From contig NC_134830.1 in assembly GCF_004210375.1 (NCBI RefSeq), positions 167,903,874 through 167,967,873 on the forward strand: a DNA stretch of 64,000 bases, given 5' to 3'. This DNA is from Tachypleus tridentatus (lineage: Eukaryota > Arthropoda > Merostomata > Xiphosura > Limulidae). A program made the position numbers and the translations under genes. Every line of letters begins with the position of its first letter. Position 1 is the stretch's first letter. Positions 47,585-57,439 of the stretch are shown here, piece after piece. Under the pieces are notes generated by a model, which was given only the letters and a program-made list of their open reading frames with translations, was not told where the DNA came from and made no database searches.

Positions 47585-47739
47585 GAAACATATGACAGTT
47601 TTAGAAAAACTGTTTGATTTTAATGAAATTGTTTCAGCCTCTTGTGTTTCACAAGTGTATCATCAGGCAAATTTTTTCAACATTATACTAAATATATTTG
47701 TAATATTTTAGTGACCTACCGTAGATAGTTTTCTAATTC

Positions 47740-48112
47740 CCAGTTTAACACCAACAGTTTGATGGTAGAGCTATATTTAACAATTTAACACAAATAGTTT
47801 GATGGTAATGCTATTTTAATCCAGTAACTTTAAAAAAAGAAACATAGTTTCAACTGAAGCCACAACACAATATAACACCAATAAGATAATAGTAAAGTTA
47901 TTTTAATCTTATACTTAATAAAAAGGAACCATATTTTCAACTGAAATTACAAACCAATTTAACACCAATAGTTTGATGGTAAAGCTATTTTAGTCTCATA
48001 ATTAATAAAAATGAATTATACTTTCAAGTGATACCACAAAACAATTTAATACCAATAAACTGATTGTGAAGCTATTTTAATTTCATAATTAATAAAAAAT
48101 GAAAAATAATAT
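47740..48112. repeat. Degenerate tandem array, unit about 85 bp
   Basis: About 4.5 units of the type AACACCAATAGTTTGATGGT, AAAGCTATTTTAATCTCATA, ATTAATAAAAA..TTTCAACTGAA, starting near 47743, 47786, 47872, 47957 and 48041. The first unit is partial. Confidence 0.75.
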
Positions 48113-48141
48113 AAATAATTTGTAAATATGTAGAGGTGGAT

Positions 48142-48410
48142 TGTTTGTTTGTTTTTGAATTTCGCGCAAAGTTACTCGAGGGCTATCTGTGCTAACTGTC
48201 CCTAATTTAGCAGTGTAAGACTAGAGGGAAGGCAGCTAGTCATCACCACCCACCGCCAACTCTTGGGCTACTCTTTTACCAACTAATAGTGGGATTGACC
48301 GTTACATTATAACTCCCCCACGGCTGAAAGGGCGAGCATGTTTGGTGCGACCGGGATTCCAACCCGCGACCCTCAAATTACGAGTCGAACGCCTTAACCC
48401 ACCTGGCCAA
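48142..48410 (-). repeat. SINE family A, minus orientation, full length
   Basis: Reversed tail GTTTTTGAATTTCGCGCAAA, conserved body, GGTGCGACCGGGATTCCAAC and head ending CCACCTGGCC are present. Confidence 0.92.
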
Positions 48411-48874
48411 CCTTTCAGTAAAGCCCTACAGTACAGCAATGGGCGATGCTCAGTCCTATAGTGGAAAAATGTTTAATTCAATTATTTTTAATAATTATAT
48501 TATAAAAAAAATTAAAAACATCATAAAGAAATTAAAGTTTTAGCTCTAAAAAAGACGAAATGAAGATATTCGCTGCACAGAATCAGGACGAACGAGCCTT
48601 TCCACGTACTTGGTTAAACTGAATTTATAATTTGTGACAACATTGTATCACAGAACGTTTGTGTTATTATTAAACGTTTATGTTAGACTGTTTTGCGTCT
48701 TAATTTAAATTTTCTTGCCCTAACCATTAATTTTAAAATAAATTCTAAATATTTTATTTACTTAGCAATCTTAACAATTTCGATAGTATTTACATAATGA
48801 AGTTTTAAAGAACTTTGTCAACAGTTTAAATATATTTTTTAAAGAGGTCTAAAAAGTCACTTAGTTTGTTAGCA

Positions 48875-49003
48875 AGTCTTATTTTTGACTCGAAGTCGGA
48901 CGATTATGAGTTTCAGGCTGACCCGCGTCATGTTGTTGTGTCCTTGACCAAGAAGCTTGTTCCAGTCTACCCAGCTGTTAGCGAAAGGGCAGCATTCCGT
49001 CTA
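48875..49003 (+). CDS. Exon-like open frame, unknown gene
   Basis: A plus-strand segment between an acceptor-like TTTGTTAG|CAAG and a donor CGTCTAG|GTGAAT encodes about 43 residues, including SDDYEFQADPRHVVVSLTKK and PVYPAVSERAAFRL. GC content and residue mix exceed those of the flanking AT-rich DNA. I recognise no family. Confidence 0.3.
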
Positions 49004-49876
49004 GGTGAATGTATCATCATTCTCATCTGCTTGAGTCACCAGAAACCGGAGTTTCGGAGAATTCTAAATGTTGCCTAGTATTTGCGAGGATATAACTTTT
49101 AACTAACTCAATTATTTGTATGGCATTTAGAAATTAGACAATTAGGCAGTGAATTAAGCTTAGCTCAAATACCCCTTTTACTTGTAGAGGAACCTAATTC
49201 CTAGCCGACTAATGAATAGTATTCCTTAAATATTCAAACGGTAAAGAAAAGGTTCAGTTTAACATCTAAATTATTAAATCCCTTAAAATACATTTCAATT
49301 AAATCACTGCATTAAGTTACCTAGCGTACGTAACAGCTTACATTAGTAGCGCCATCTATGAAGGGGTCTGCAACGAAGTTCTCTCAAATATCTATTTTAT
49401 AAACTACTTTAAACATTTTGTTCACACTTATACTTAACCAGATTAATCTGTAAATTATTTTTATAGATACAATTAATCACAAGCTTATAATATTTGGAAT
49501 TACACTATTCCAAATCCAGGGTTAACTAAATCCATATTAATACTTAAGGCTGATATGCTCTCTTGCCTTCGTTTTTAATAAAATGACGTCACTTGCAAAA
49601 TGAGTGCTTCATATTATTCGTTATGTTAAATATAACCAATTTTTAAGAGACAAATACCAGTGATAAGTAATTTCTTTTAGTTCTAAGACCCAAAAAGTGA
49701 TCTTCAAAAAATGGTTAAGCTTAATTATCATGCTTTATCACCCTTAATTTTTCGAACATTTTTTCACTGCGTAATATTTTGCCACGTCGAGAATATTCAT
49801 TTAAAACAAAGATGGTGCTCTGAACATGAAAAAAAAAAAAAAAAGAACTTCGACAGTTTAGTGCACTTTAACGCTA

Positions 49877-50090
49877 GTCAGGTGTGGCATAATGGTTAGT
49901 ATGTTCTAGTGTGAATCCAAGAATTCAAGGTTTACTTCTTGTTGCCACAGAAACTCTCCTCGTACGATTAGATCATAAAAAGAGTAGTCTATAAGTCTTA
50001 GCTATAATGGCTGATGACAGTTGCAAGTTAGGGATATCTTTGGGCAGAAAGCCATTTGTGTATCTTTACGCGAACATTTGAAAACTCCTT
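49877..50090 (+). repeat. SINE family D-like, diverged
   Basis: A tRNA-like head GGTGTGGCATAATGGTTAGT with decayed B box is followed by a body that shares TAAAAAGAGTAGTCTATAAG and TTAGGGATATC with the main family. Tail CTTTACGCGAACATTTGAAA. Confidence 0.6.
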
Positions 50091-50360
50091 CTTCTGTTCA
50101 AAGAATCTTATATTTTGTAGGTGTCGGTGTATTTAGTAAGTTTTCTGTGACAGCTTTTTTAATTTCTCCAATGTAGGCTTAGATATTTATCATTTTAGAA
50201 AAAAGTAATCTGGCTTACAACATTGAGTTTTGTCTATTTAGTGTTTAGAAATGTTTGAAACCGTTACATATTTTGACGATAACGACTTGTATTTTGCTAC
50301 TTTATATTTTTTATACGAAATTGATATTTCCAAAGATCGTAGCTTATGCCTCTGTATCTA

Positions 50361-50622
50361 TGCCCGGCATGGCCAGATGGGTTAAGGCGTTCGACTCCCA
50401 ATCTAAGGGTCGCGGGTTTGAATCCCGGTCGCACCAAACATGCTTGTGAGGGCGTTATAATGTGACAGTCAATCCCACTATTCGTTGGTAAAAGCGTAGC
50501 CCAAGAGTTAGTGGTAGGTGGTGATGACTAGCTGCTTTCCCTCTTGTCTTACAGTGTTAAATTAGGGTCGGCTAACACAGATAGGCCTCGTGCAGCTTTG
50601 CGCGAAATTCAAAACCAAACTG
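50361..50622 (+). repeat. SINE family A, small internal deletion
   Basis: Head ATGCCCGGCATGGCCAGATGG, B box GGGTTTGAATCCC, short gap after CAAACATGCTTG, conserved body, tail GCGCGAAATTCAAAACC. Confidence 0.92.
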
Positions 50623-50999
50623 TTTGTATTTAAACAATATTTCCTAATATTTATATTTATTTATTTATATTATATTATATTTATATTTACACATAGTAAA
50701 GCGATATGTACTAATATTTTAGCCTCTAGCTGTTGTTTGTGTGTTAAAACTAAATTGCTAAAGGTTGGAACTTCTTTTTTTTGGTACTAAAAAGTTATTT
50801 TCGAAGATTGAATCCTTTACTTCCGTTTTTGTATCAAAATAATATTCTTTCAGAATGAAACTTCTAACATTTATTTTACTGTTAAAACGATTATTCCAGA
50901 AATCAAAGTTTTTAGTCTTCCATCTCTCAATTCTGAAACCTTGTAATCACAGGGGTTTTTTTTTTCTATGAAAAATAGTAAATTATTCTATTTTGGGAT

Positions 51000-51272
51000 T
51001 TAGGATTAAGACAAATCAAAGTTATATCCTTTCAATACGCAGACGACATCTCAAAGCTGGTGATGAAACTCCGGTTTCAGTGGCACAAGAGAAGAAGAAT
51101 GATAATCTTACAGGATACCAGTCCATTACAGGTTATTCCACCCTAACAGCTGGTACCAATCATACATTTGAGTGGACTGAAACAATTAGGGTAAAGGACA
51201 CAACAAGTCTTAACTCGCAACCTGTCACCTATGAGTTCAAAGCATCAGCTAAAGAGTTACGCTGCTCCCAAA
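51000..51272 (+). CDS. Exon-like open frame, unknown secreted/structural domain
   Basis: Acceptor TTTGGGATTTAG and donor CCCAAAG|GTTAAA bound about 90 codons open in one frame. The peptide alternates polar and hydrophobic residues like a beta-sandwich (SYILSIRRRHLKAGDETPVS, NHTFEWTETIRVKDTT, QPVTYEFKASAKELRC) and has two N-glycosylation sequons (NLT, NHT). It resembles no repeat in the window. The polypyrimidine run upstream (ttttttttttc near 50960) supports an acceptor. The family could not be named. Confidence 0.42.
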
Positions 51273-51847
51273 GGTTAAATACTTTATATATTTGATTTTT
51301 CTTTTACCTGGAAAACCTCTTCGTATCAGAATTGTTTTATATAATAAATAACACTTTTTATTTTGTTGTTTTTGAAGATGTAGAAAACACTATGAGGAAC
51401 AGATGCCGTATTTTAAATACCAGAAAATAACAATTAGTCAAATAAAACCCAAAATATAAAATTTGGGTTGTTTTCGTGGAAACTCTACGTTTATTATGTT
51501 TTTTCGTTGACACATACGTGTCCTATATGTTAATATATTTTGCTGTTGTCTTATAAACTGTTGTGTTATGTGCACTAAGTTCAAATAATGTACGACAAAA
51601 ATCGCAGAACTATCATATCTCATATTTGAATTAAGGTAGAACTTTGTTTGGTCAGCGTATTTGTATATCAATTAAATTACCTCTATACTTAAGTAATGTT
51701 GTTTTTTATCACTGTTGTGTATAACGTGGCACGAAAATTTGTAAAAAAAATAAGGACAAACATTATTGCATTAAGATATTTGATTAACAGTATATATTAA
51801 AAACAAACTGTGTTTAGAGTACCAATTTTAATTTTTCATTTATCGCC

Positions 51848-51897
51848 CCAGTGGCTTAGCGGAAATTCAGTGGGCTTATAATAACGCCAAAAGTTGG
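51848..51897 (+). repeat. Truncated SINE family B/C head
   Basis: CGCCCCAGTGGCTTAGCGGA and GGGCTTATAATAACGCCAAA match the tRNA-like head of the short SINEs. It is cut by the following minus-strand family A copy. Confidence 0.55.
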
Positions 51898-51902
51898 TTT
51901 AG

Positions 51903-52175
51903 TTTGGTTTGTTTAGAATTTCGCTCAAAGCTACACGAGGGCTATCTGTGCTGGCCGTCCCTAAATTAGCAGTGTAAGGCTAGAAGAAGGCAGCTAGTAA
52001 TCACCACCCACCGCCAACTCTTGGGCTACTCTTTTACCAACGAATAGTGGGATTAGCCCTCACATTACAACGCTCCCATGGCTGAAAGGGCGAGCGTGTT
52101 TAATATGATGGGGATTCGAATTTGCGATCCTCGGATTACGCGTCGAATGCCTTAACCACCTGGCCATACCGGGTC
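51903..52175 (-). repeat. SINE family A, minus orientation
   Basis: Reversed tail TTTAGAATTTCGCTCAAAGC, body, GGGGATTCGAATTTGCG and head ending CCTGGCCATACCGGGTC are present. It inserted into, or next to, the truncated short SINE. Confidence 0.92.
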
Positions 52176-52207
52176 AACTGGAAATAAATAAGAAATGAAA
52201 GATAGTA

Positions 52208-52208
<1 letters not shown>

Positions 52209-52239
<31 letters not shown>

Positions 52240-52266
52240 TTGCATATATATATATATTATATATAC
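52209..52266. repeat. Compound (TA)n(TG)n(TA)n microsatellite
   Basis: ATATATATATATATATGTGT, a TG run, TTTGCATATATATATATATT. A further TA run lies at 52426-52442. Confidence 0.9.
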
Positions 52267-52649
52267 GTTTTCTGAAATATTTCGAATCAAATAACGCATG
52301 CAGATTAATAGAAATATTTTTCACATGATAATTCAGATTTATGTCTAATTTCTGATCACCACAATGTATCACGATACAGGAAGCTCTGTATCCGTGGGTT
52401 TTCATCACTGCATCCATAGACATAGTATATATATATATATATGAATTTTAGTTACTGCACCCACAGACATAAATGTTTTAACTGTTTAATTAAGAGGAAG
52501 GAATAATACTGTAGAGTGTTGAAGAACGAACGTCAAGATTTTATACATATTTAAGTTAATGATTCTTCTGTAGCGGATGTCTGTAACTTGTTGGCGATAA
52601 ATTGGACAATGAACAGACAGCATAGACTCCATTTCTTTAAAATAGTCCC

Positions 52650-52765
52650 CCGCTTGTTGTACAGCGGTAAGTCTTCGGATTTGCAACGCTAAAATCAGGG
52701 GTTCGATTCACCTCGGTGGACTCAGCAGATAGCCCGATGTGACTTTGCTATAAGAAAACACACAC
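52650..52765 (+). repeat. SINE family C
   Basis: CCCCGCTTGTTGTACAGCGG, TAAGTCTTCGGATTTGCAAC, GGGGTTCGATTCACCTCGG, GACTCAGCAGATAGCCCGAT, tail AAGAAAACACACAC. Confidence 0.88.
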
Positions 52766-53779
52766 ATATTCTTTGAAATAATATATTAAAAACAAGTCAC
52801 ACTACGTACAAAAATTTTTTACACTATGGATATCACAGTTGTATCTCAAACTCTATAAATAATTCTTTTTTCTTGTCAAAAGTCCAATTAATTATTACCA
52901 AGAATGTAGGGTGTTGAACAAAAAGGAATTATTCTTACAAATAGTGTAGGGTGTTTAATTAACAGAAAAAAAAAGTAATTATTTCAAATAGATTTTGTTC
53001 TTTTTTCTGCAACCCATTTTCAAAAGTAGAATATAAGTGTGGTTTAATAAAAGAGTAGAATTTTATATATAGTAAAAAAAACATGTAAAACATCACTAAG
53101 CAGGCTTGGGGAAACTGGTTTGCGCGAGACAAGTATCTTTTTTTTATCATTATTGCATCATAATCAAATATATGATAACGAATAAATTTCAAACTTTTAT
53201 ACTGGTATTGTGTAATAATCTCACCAGCACCACATATTCTGTGAGCTTGGCTGTGAAAGTATTTGTTACTTTTATAATTATTACTAAAACCTTAGGGTAC
53301 GACTTTCATTGTTTAACCTTTCGTATACTTAGAACCGCAAAATCGACAAAAGGTTTTACACTGTGAAACAGTGCAAATTTAGCTTGACAAGATAATTTTA
53401 AACAAATCAACAAAGAAACCTCTAGCTTTCACTTATACAGTTAATGATGTTTATTAATTCTCTAAAAAATGAAATAAAAATAATTTTAATTAACTTGCGA
53501 AGTTAAAATTAGACTTTACTTTCGTACAAGCCTACAAAAATGAATAATAATTTTATTAAGTTTGTAAGTTAAGAATAAAACTACATAATGGGCTATCTGT
53601 GTTGTGCCCACTACTGGTACCGAAAAGCAATTTTTATCGTTGTAGGTCCACATACTTGTAGTAGTTCCACTAGGAGGCCTAATCTTCAGTGCAGTCGTGT
53701 TTATATTGTTTTCATAAATGAATAAACAGATGGCGCTAAATACATTACGAATTGAAAATTACAACAATCCATTTTTTTT

Positions 53780-53990
53780 TATTTTTGAATTTCGGGCAAA
53801 ACTACGCGAGGGCTATCTGCGCTAGCCGTTCCTAATTTAGCAGTGTAAGACTAGAGAGAAAGCAGCTAGTCATCACTACCCACCGCCAACTCTTTTACCA
53901 ACGAATAGTGGGATTGACCGTCAAATTATAACGCCCCACGGCTGAAAGGGCGAGCATGTTTGGTGTAACGGAGATTCGAATCGGCGATGT
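53780..53990 (-). repeat. SINE family A, minus orientation, 5' truncated head
   Basis: Tail TTTTTGAATTTCGGGCAAAA and body are present, ending shortly after the B box (GGAGATTCGAATCGGCGA). The A-box half is missing. Confidence 0.88.
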
Positions 53991-54177
53991 GAATTTGGAA
54001 TAAACTTGAAAATTCAGTTTTAGTTTTCTTTCTATATAGCAGTACTTTATGAGGTTTATAAACAGTTCATTGCAAAAGCAAGTGTATACATAATTATAGT
54101 TATTCATTGATAAACCTATTATTAAGATCCGTATGTATGTCCGAAGACGTATATCGAAAAACAATAAATTGATTTTT

Positions 54178-54297
54178 TGTACCCCGCTGGGACAGCGGCA
54201 AGTCTTCGGATTTACAACGCTAAAATCAGGGGTTCGATTTCCCACGGTGTATACAGTAGATAGCCCGATGTGGCTTTGCTATAAGAAAACACACATA
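54178..54297 (+). repeat. SINE family C
   Basis: TACCCCGCTGGGACAGCGGC, AAGTCTTCGGATTTACAACG, GGGGTTCGATTTCCCACGG, TAGATAGCCCGATGTGGCTT, tail AAGAAAACACACAT. Confidence 0.88.
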
Positions 54298-54540
54298 TAT
54301 GATTTTTTTTTTTTTTAACAAGAGATAGGATGTCCCCGTAGGTCGCTCCTCCTTAAGTCTGGTACGGATCCGCATATTGTGTAATATATCTGAATGTTCT
54401 TGTTTATATACTGTATTAACATGTTAAAATGACACGTATAAATAACATATGATCACTGAATGTATGTGTTATAAATATTCTGAAAATACGTTTTTTTAAA
54501 AGAAATAACACCAAACACTTTCATTCTAAGTCAAAAATAG

Positions 54541-54556
54541 TTTATTTTATTTTATT
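54541..54556 (-). terminator. Candidate DDIT4 polyadenylation signals
   Basis: Overlapping AATAAA/AAATAAA hexamers on the minus strand lie about 640 nt past the DDIT4 stop. The intervening 54557-55189 would be the 3' untranslated region. Assignment is by position only. Confidence 0.4.
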
Positions 54557-55189
54557 TTATATGTGATATTTATTGTAAAATACTGGTAGAAACTATGCTG
54601 CACAAAAGAAGGGCCATTTCGTACATTTTGTTTACAGTGACGAAAGGTGCTCTCTGGTGGTAGATAATGGTACTGTTGTTTAGCGCATGGATAATTGACA
54701 AAAAGACTAGAATAAAATACAAGCTGAATTATTTTATGGTTTTAAATTTAAAAGTAAGCTCGTTTTAAACAGTTCGGTGTACAAAATGCGATGATTCGTT
54801 GACTAGCAGATACAATGAAACATATGAACGTTTAAGATCTTTTTATGGTGAAGTTTTTCTATTTTCTGTTAATCTCACTTTTATGTTACGTAATCCATAA
54901 AGCAAAAGTAAACACAAAAACTTAAGTTGCTGTTTCACAAAATTACTGATCACAGTCTCGAGCAAACAGCACATGAATATTACAATGCCAAAGGTTTATA
55001 TATACAACAAAGAAACGAATATACTCCAAGGTTAGGTCCAAATTTCATACAAGAAAACCCGGACCAGCGGTTGTTTCATAAGTGTTTATATTAGCCAACA
55101 CCTCTTTCATGCAGTAGAATCATTCATACACAAATACAAGCATACAGTCACACAAATGTTCTGTAATTGTGCGTTCGGAACAAATTTCA

Positions 55190-55644
55190 TCAATGTAAAC
55201 TTGACGAGCGATACAGTTTTTTCTTGTTGAGTGTGTAGTTTTCGCTTAGAACAAGTGGTGAGTTCCTCCCTATACTCTTCAGTAGCCTCACTGGTATGAG
55301 ATGCCGTAGACTTAACCAACTACTACAGTCCTGTTTAAGGGTTAATATGACTTCAAAGGTCGCAACAGTGTCAGGATCACACTTCACTTTGCCAATTCGA
55401 CGACACAGGTGCTTTTCTTCAAGATTTACGTACACTGCACATCCCCGGATTCCACAAGGTTCCTTCTCGGACATCAGTAATATATCCCGCACAATACGGT
55501 CTATGAGATTCGATGGAATTAGCACTTCAGCACACTGTAGTTGTTTATCTTTAGCTTCCTTTAAGCAGGATGCTAGTTTTTGTGACAGAAGTTGACATTT
55601 GTCTGGTTCAAGGACATCGCCTGTAAGCTCGGACATAAAGCCAT
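55190..55644 (-). CDS. DDIT4: DDIT4 coding exon 2 (REDD domain)
   Basis: This exon holds the whole conserved REDD domain: CQLLSQKLASCLKEAK helix, AEVLIPSNLIDRIVRDILLM, EPCGIRG, then the strand region CDPDTVATFEVILTLKQD and final KKKLYRSSSLH before the stop. The acceptor is ATTTTCAG|ATGG. The alternative minus-strand frame at 55319-55107 is a shadow. Confidence 0.95.
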
Positions 55645-56149
55645 CTGAAAATAAAATATATTAAATATTAAAATAGATCTTATTTCATAATACACATATT
55701 AAAAACCACGTACATCTGAAACACGATTATTAAAGCTTTGTTACAATTTGTGCATAGCAATGAGTACGTTTTCTTTACTCAATATTATTAATAGTGTTAG
55801 ATAATTCACATTACAATCATAAACTCGTGTTACAACAACTAAATCAAGAGATCTGTAAAAACGGTCATGAACGAACTTGTATTTATCAACTTTCACCAGC
55901 CTTGTGCTTTCCTTAACCAGTAGAATTGGAAATTAGCCGAGTGAACATACCTTTTGAATATACCCAAGACAATGATGTGTCACCGACAGTCGAATTTTTA
56001 AACGCTGAATGCCCGAGGAGGCTATGAACTGTCATATCGACTTGCTGATGAACCATATCGTTGGAATCACAAACTGCCTGGACCGGAGCTACGAACAGTT
56101 GTGCAGTTTTCCTGTACGTTGCTAAGCTGTTTGCTATGAGATCGTACAT
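55190..56149 (-). CDS. DDIT4: DDIT4/REDD1 (scylla/charybdis) mTORC1 inhibitor, two coding exons
   Basis: Coding exons 56149-55951 and 55644-55190 join across a 306-bp intron (AAAAG|GTATGT ... TTTCAG|ATGG, phase 1 in both) to give 217 aa, close to human REDD1 (232) and REDD2 (193). The N-terminal 66 residues are family-variable. The REDD domain runs from about residue 75 to the end, with EPCGIRG (128-134; human EPCGLRG), CDPDTVATFEVILTL (human LDPSLVPTFQLTLVL) and KKKLY (207-211; human KKKLYSSE), the last part of the surface needed for function in REDD1. The protein is a cytosolic stress-induced inhibitor of mTORC1 acting through TSC1/TSC2. The N-terminal exon is placed by phase and promoter context rather than by clear homology. 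Horseshoe crabs have duplicated genomes, so paralogues are expected. Confidence 0.93.
55951..56149 (-). CDS. DDIT4: DDIT4 coding exon 1
   Basis: ATG at 56149-56147 opens 66 codons up to the donor AAAAG|GTATGTTC. The peptide begins MYDLIANSLATYRK and is not recognisable outside the gene, as expected for the poorly conserved REDD N terminus. The in-frame ATG and phase agreement with exon 2 support it, as does a TATA/initiator pair about 100 nt upstream. Confidence 0.8.
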
Positions 56150-56246
56150 TCACACAATTAAACTTAATTTACTGGTATTTACGATGATTTATTGTAAAAA
56201 GTGAAAACTTCTCCTCTCGTCTCAAGCCGTTTATCGACCACAGCCG

Positions 56247-56315
56247 ACTGACAACCAAGCTCTTACAACAGCTGATTTTAAACCATCGATAACTATTGCT
56301 ATCTCGGTGACCAAT
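56247..56315 (-). promoter_or_regulatory. DDIT4: DDIT4 core promoter: TATA-like box, initiator, inverted CCAAT
   Basis: Read on the minus strand there is TTTAAAA at 56282-56276, an arthropod-type initiator TCAGT at 56251-56247 (about 33 nt from TATA start to the initiator A), and an inverted CCAAT box (ATTGG) at 56315-56311, about 64 nt upstream. A start at 56249 would give a 5' leader of about 100 nt before the ATG at 56149. The spacing matches a focused core promoter; use is inferred. Confidence 0.6.
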
Positions 56316-56361
56316 CAGAGTCAAGGGTGTTTACAGTGGCAACCTATCAAAATTTTACAGT

Positions 56362-56374
56362 GGCGCCTAGCAAC
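56362..56374. promoter_or_regulatory. X-box-like site upstream of DDIT4
   Basis: GGCGCCTAGCAAC differs at one position from the RFX consensus GTNRCC-N(0-3)-RGYAAC. It lies between the CCAAT box and the CACGTG cluster. It may simply be a chance match. Confidence 0.3.
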
Positions 56375-56406
56375 TGAGGTCGTTTCGAGCAGTTAGAATA
56401 ATACCT

Positions 56407-56456
56407 CACGTGTACACGTGGGGCTGTGAGGCACGTGCAAAGAGAACATCACGTCA
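56407..56456. promoter_or_regulatory. DDIT4: Cluster of CACGTG (HRE/E-box) sites upstream of DDIT4
   Basis: Three CACGTG palindromes lie within 31 bp (56407-56412, 56415-56420, 56432-56437), followed by ACGTCA (56451-56456), about 160-205 bp upstream of the inferred start. Each contains the HIF core RCGTG on both strands. DDIT4/REDD1 and Drosophila scylla/charybdis are known hypoxia-induced HIF targets, so these are likely hypoxia-response elements, though bHLH factors such as Myc/Max or MITF bind the same core. Confidence 0.65.
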
Positions 56457-56783
56457 ATATGTGCTGGTGATATCAACTGAGTATTAGCATCCCCCTAATT
56501 TTTATTTACATATATTAAAAGAAAACACTCGCTAGTTATTTCACTCTGGCTAGAAGTGTCAAAATGAAATACTGCACACATGTCTGAACAAAGCTAGCAA
56601 GATAAATACTCATTCACAAAGTAAAAACATTATTTGAAAATCTGTAGTCAAAATACGATCAAAAGATTCAGTTTAAATCTGAACGTATTTTTTTATTTAT
56701 AGTTTCCACAAACACGTTTAATGAGTAAGATTAAGTTTTGTAACACATTGTTTTCGTTTATTTTTCCTCTACAATTAAATAAG

Positions 56784-56906
56784 CACCCCCATGGCTCGAC
56801 GGTATGCCTGCAGACTTACAACGCTAAAAACCGGGTTCCGATACCCGTGGTGGGCAGAGCACAGATAGCCCATTGTGTAGCTTTGTGCTTAATTCAAAAC
56901 AACAAC
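56784..56906 (+). repeat. SINE family B, best preserved copy
   Basis: CACCCCCATGGCTCGACGGT, GCAGACTTACAACGCTAAAA, CCGGGTTCCGATACCCGTGG, GGGCAGAGCACAGATAGCCC, tail TTGTGCTTAATTCAAAACAAC. The A and B boxes are clear. Confidence 0.85.
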
Positions 56907-57044
56907 AACTATTAAATAAAATATAACATTTAATAACGAAGCGAAAATTTTCTATACTAAAAAACGAAAAACTGAAATAATTGAGACTGCCTAATAATAG
57001 TATAATATTTTCATATCATTTCACAAATATCGTATAAGCCTAGA

Positions 57045-57240
57045 TAGGCCTTGTGATTAGGATACTGGGGTTAATCTTGGAGTCGCGAATCGAATCCTTT
57101 CACTGAATACCCTCACTATTTCAATTACAAGCACATTATAATCTGACAGCCAATCGCACTATACAAAGATGAAAAGCAACCCAAGAGTTAGCGGAGGGTG
57201 ATATTGACTAGTTGTCTTCTTCTATCCTATCGAAACAAAA
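57045..57240 (+). repeat. Diverged tRNA-derived SINE, family D/A hybrid
   Basis: GGCCTTGTGATTAGGATACT resembles a tRNA head and CGCGAATCGAATCC a B box. The body keeps TCTGACAGCCAATCGCACTA and CAACCCAAGAGTTAGCGGAG. This is an old copy. Confidence 0.6.
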
Positions 57241-57378
57241 ATAAAATGAAATGTTGTATTTCTTTAAACACTTACTATTAATAAATTTATACATTTCTTT
57301 TTTTTTATAAAATTACTTTATATTTATGTTATTCTAACACTAATAATAGCTTTTCAGTTTCATATGGTTAAGAAAGGG

Positions 57379-57438
57379 AGCGTGGTATCGGAACAGATAA
57401 ACAATTTTCCACGAACACCCACGTGACGCTACTCACGT
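57379..57438. promoter_or_regulatory. Distal ACGTG-rich segment upstream of DDIT4
   Basis: About 1.15 kb upstream of the inferred DDIT4 start lies another group: GCGTGG near 57380, CACGTGACG at 57420 and CTCACGTAAG near 57434. This could be a second hypoxia-response module. Evidence is motif content only. Confidence 0.35.
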
Positions 57439-57439
57439 A

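Noticed and set aside
55107-55319. Minus frame overlapping the DDIT4 3' coding end
   Set aside because: It is an alternative frame of the REDD domain. The KKKLY-ending frame matches the family.
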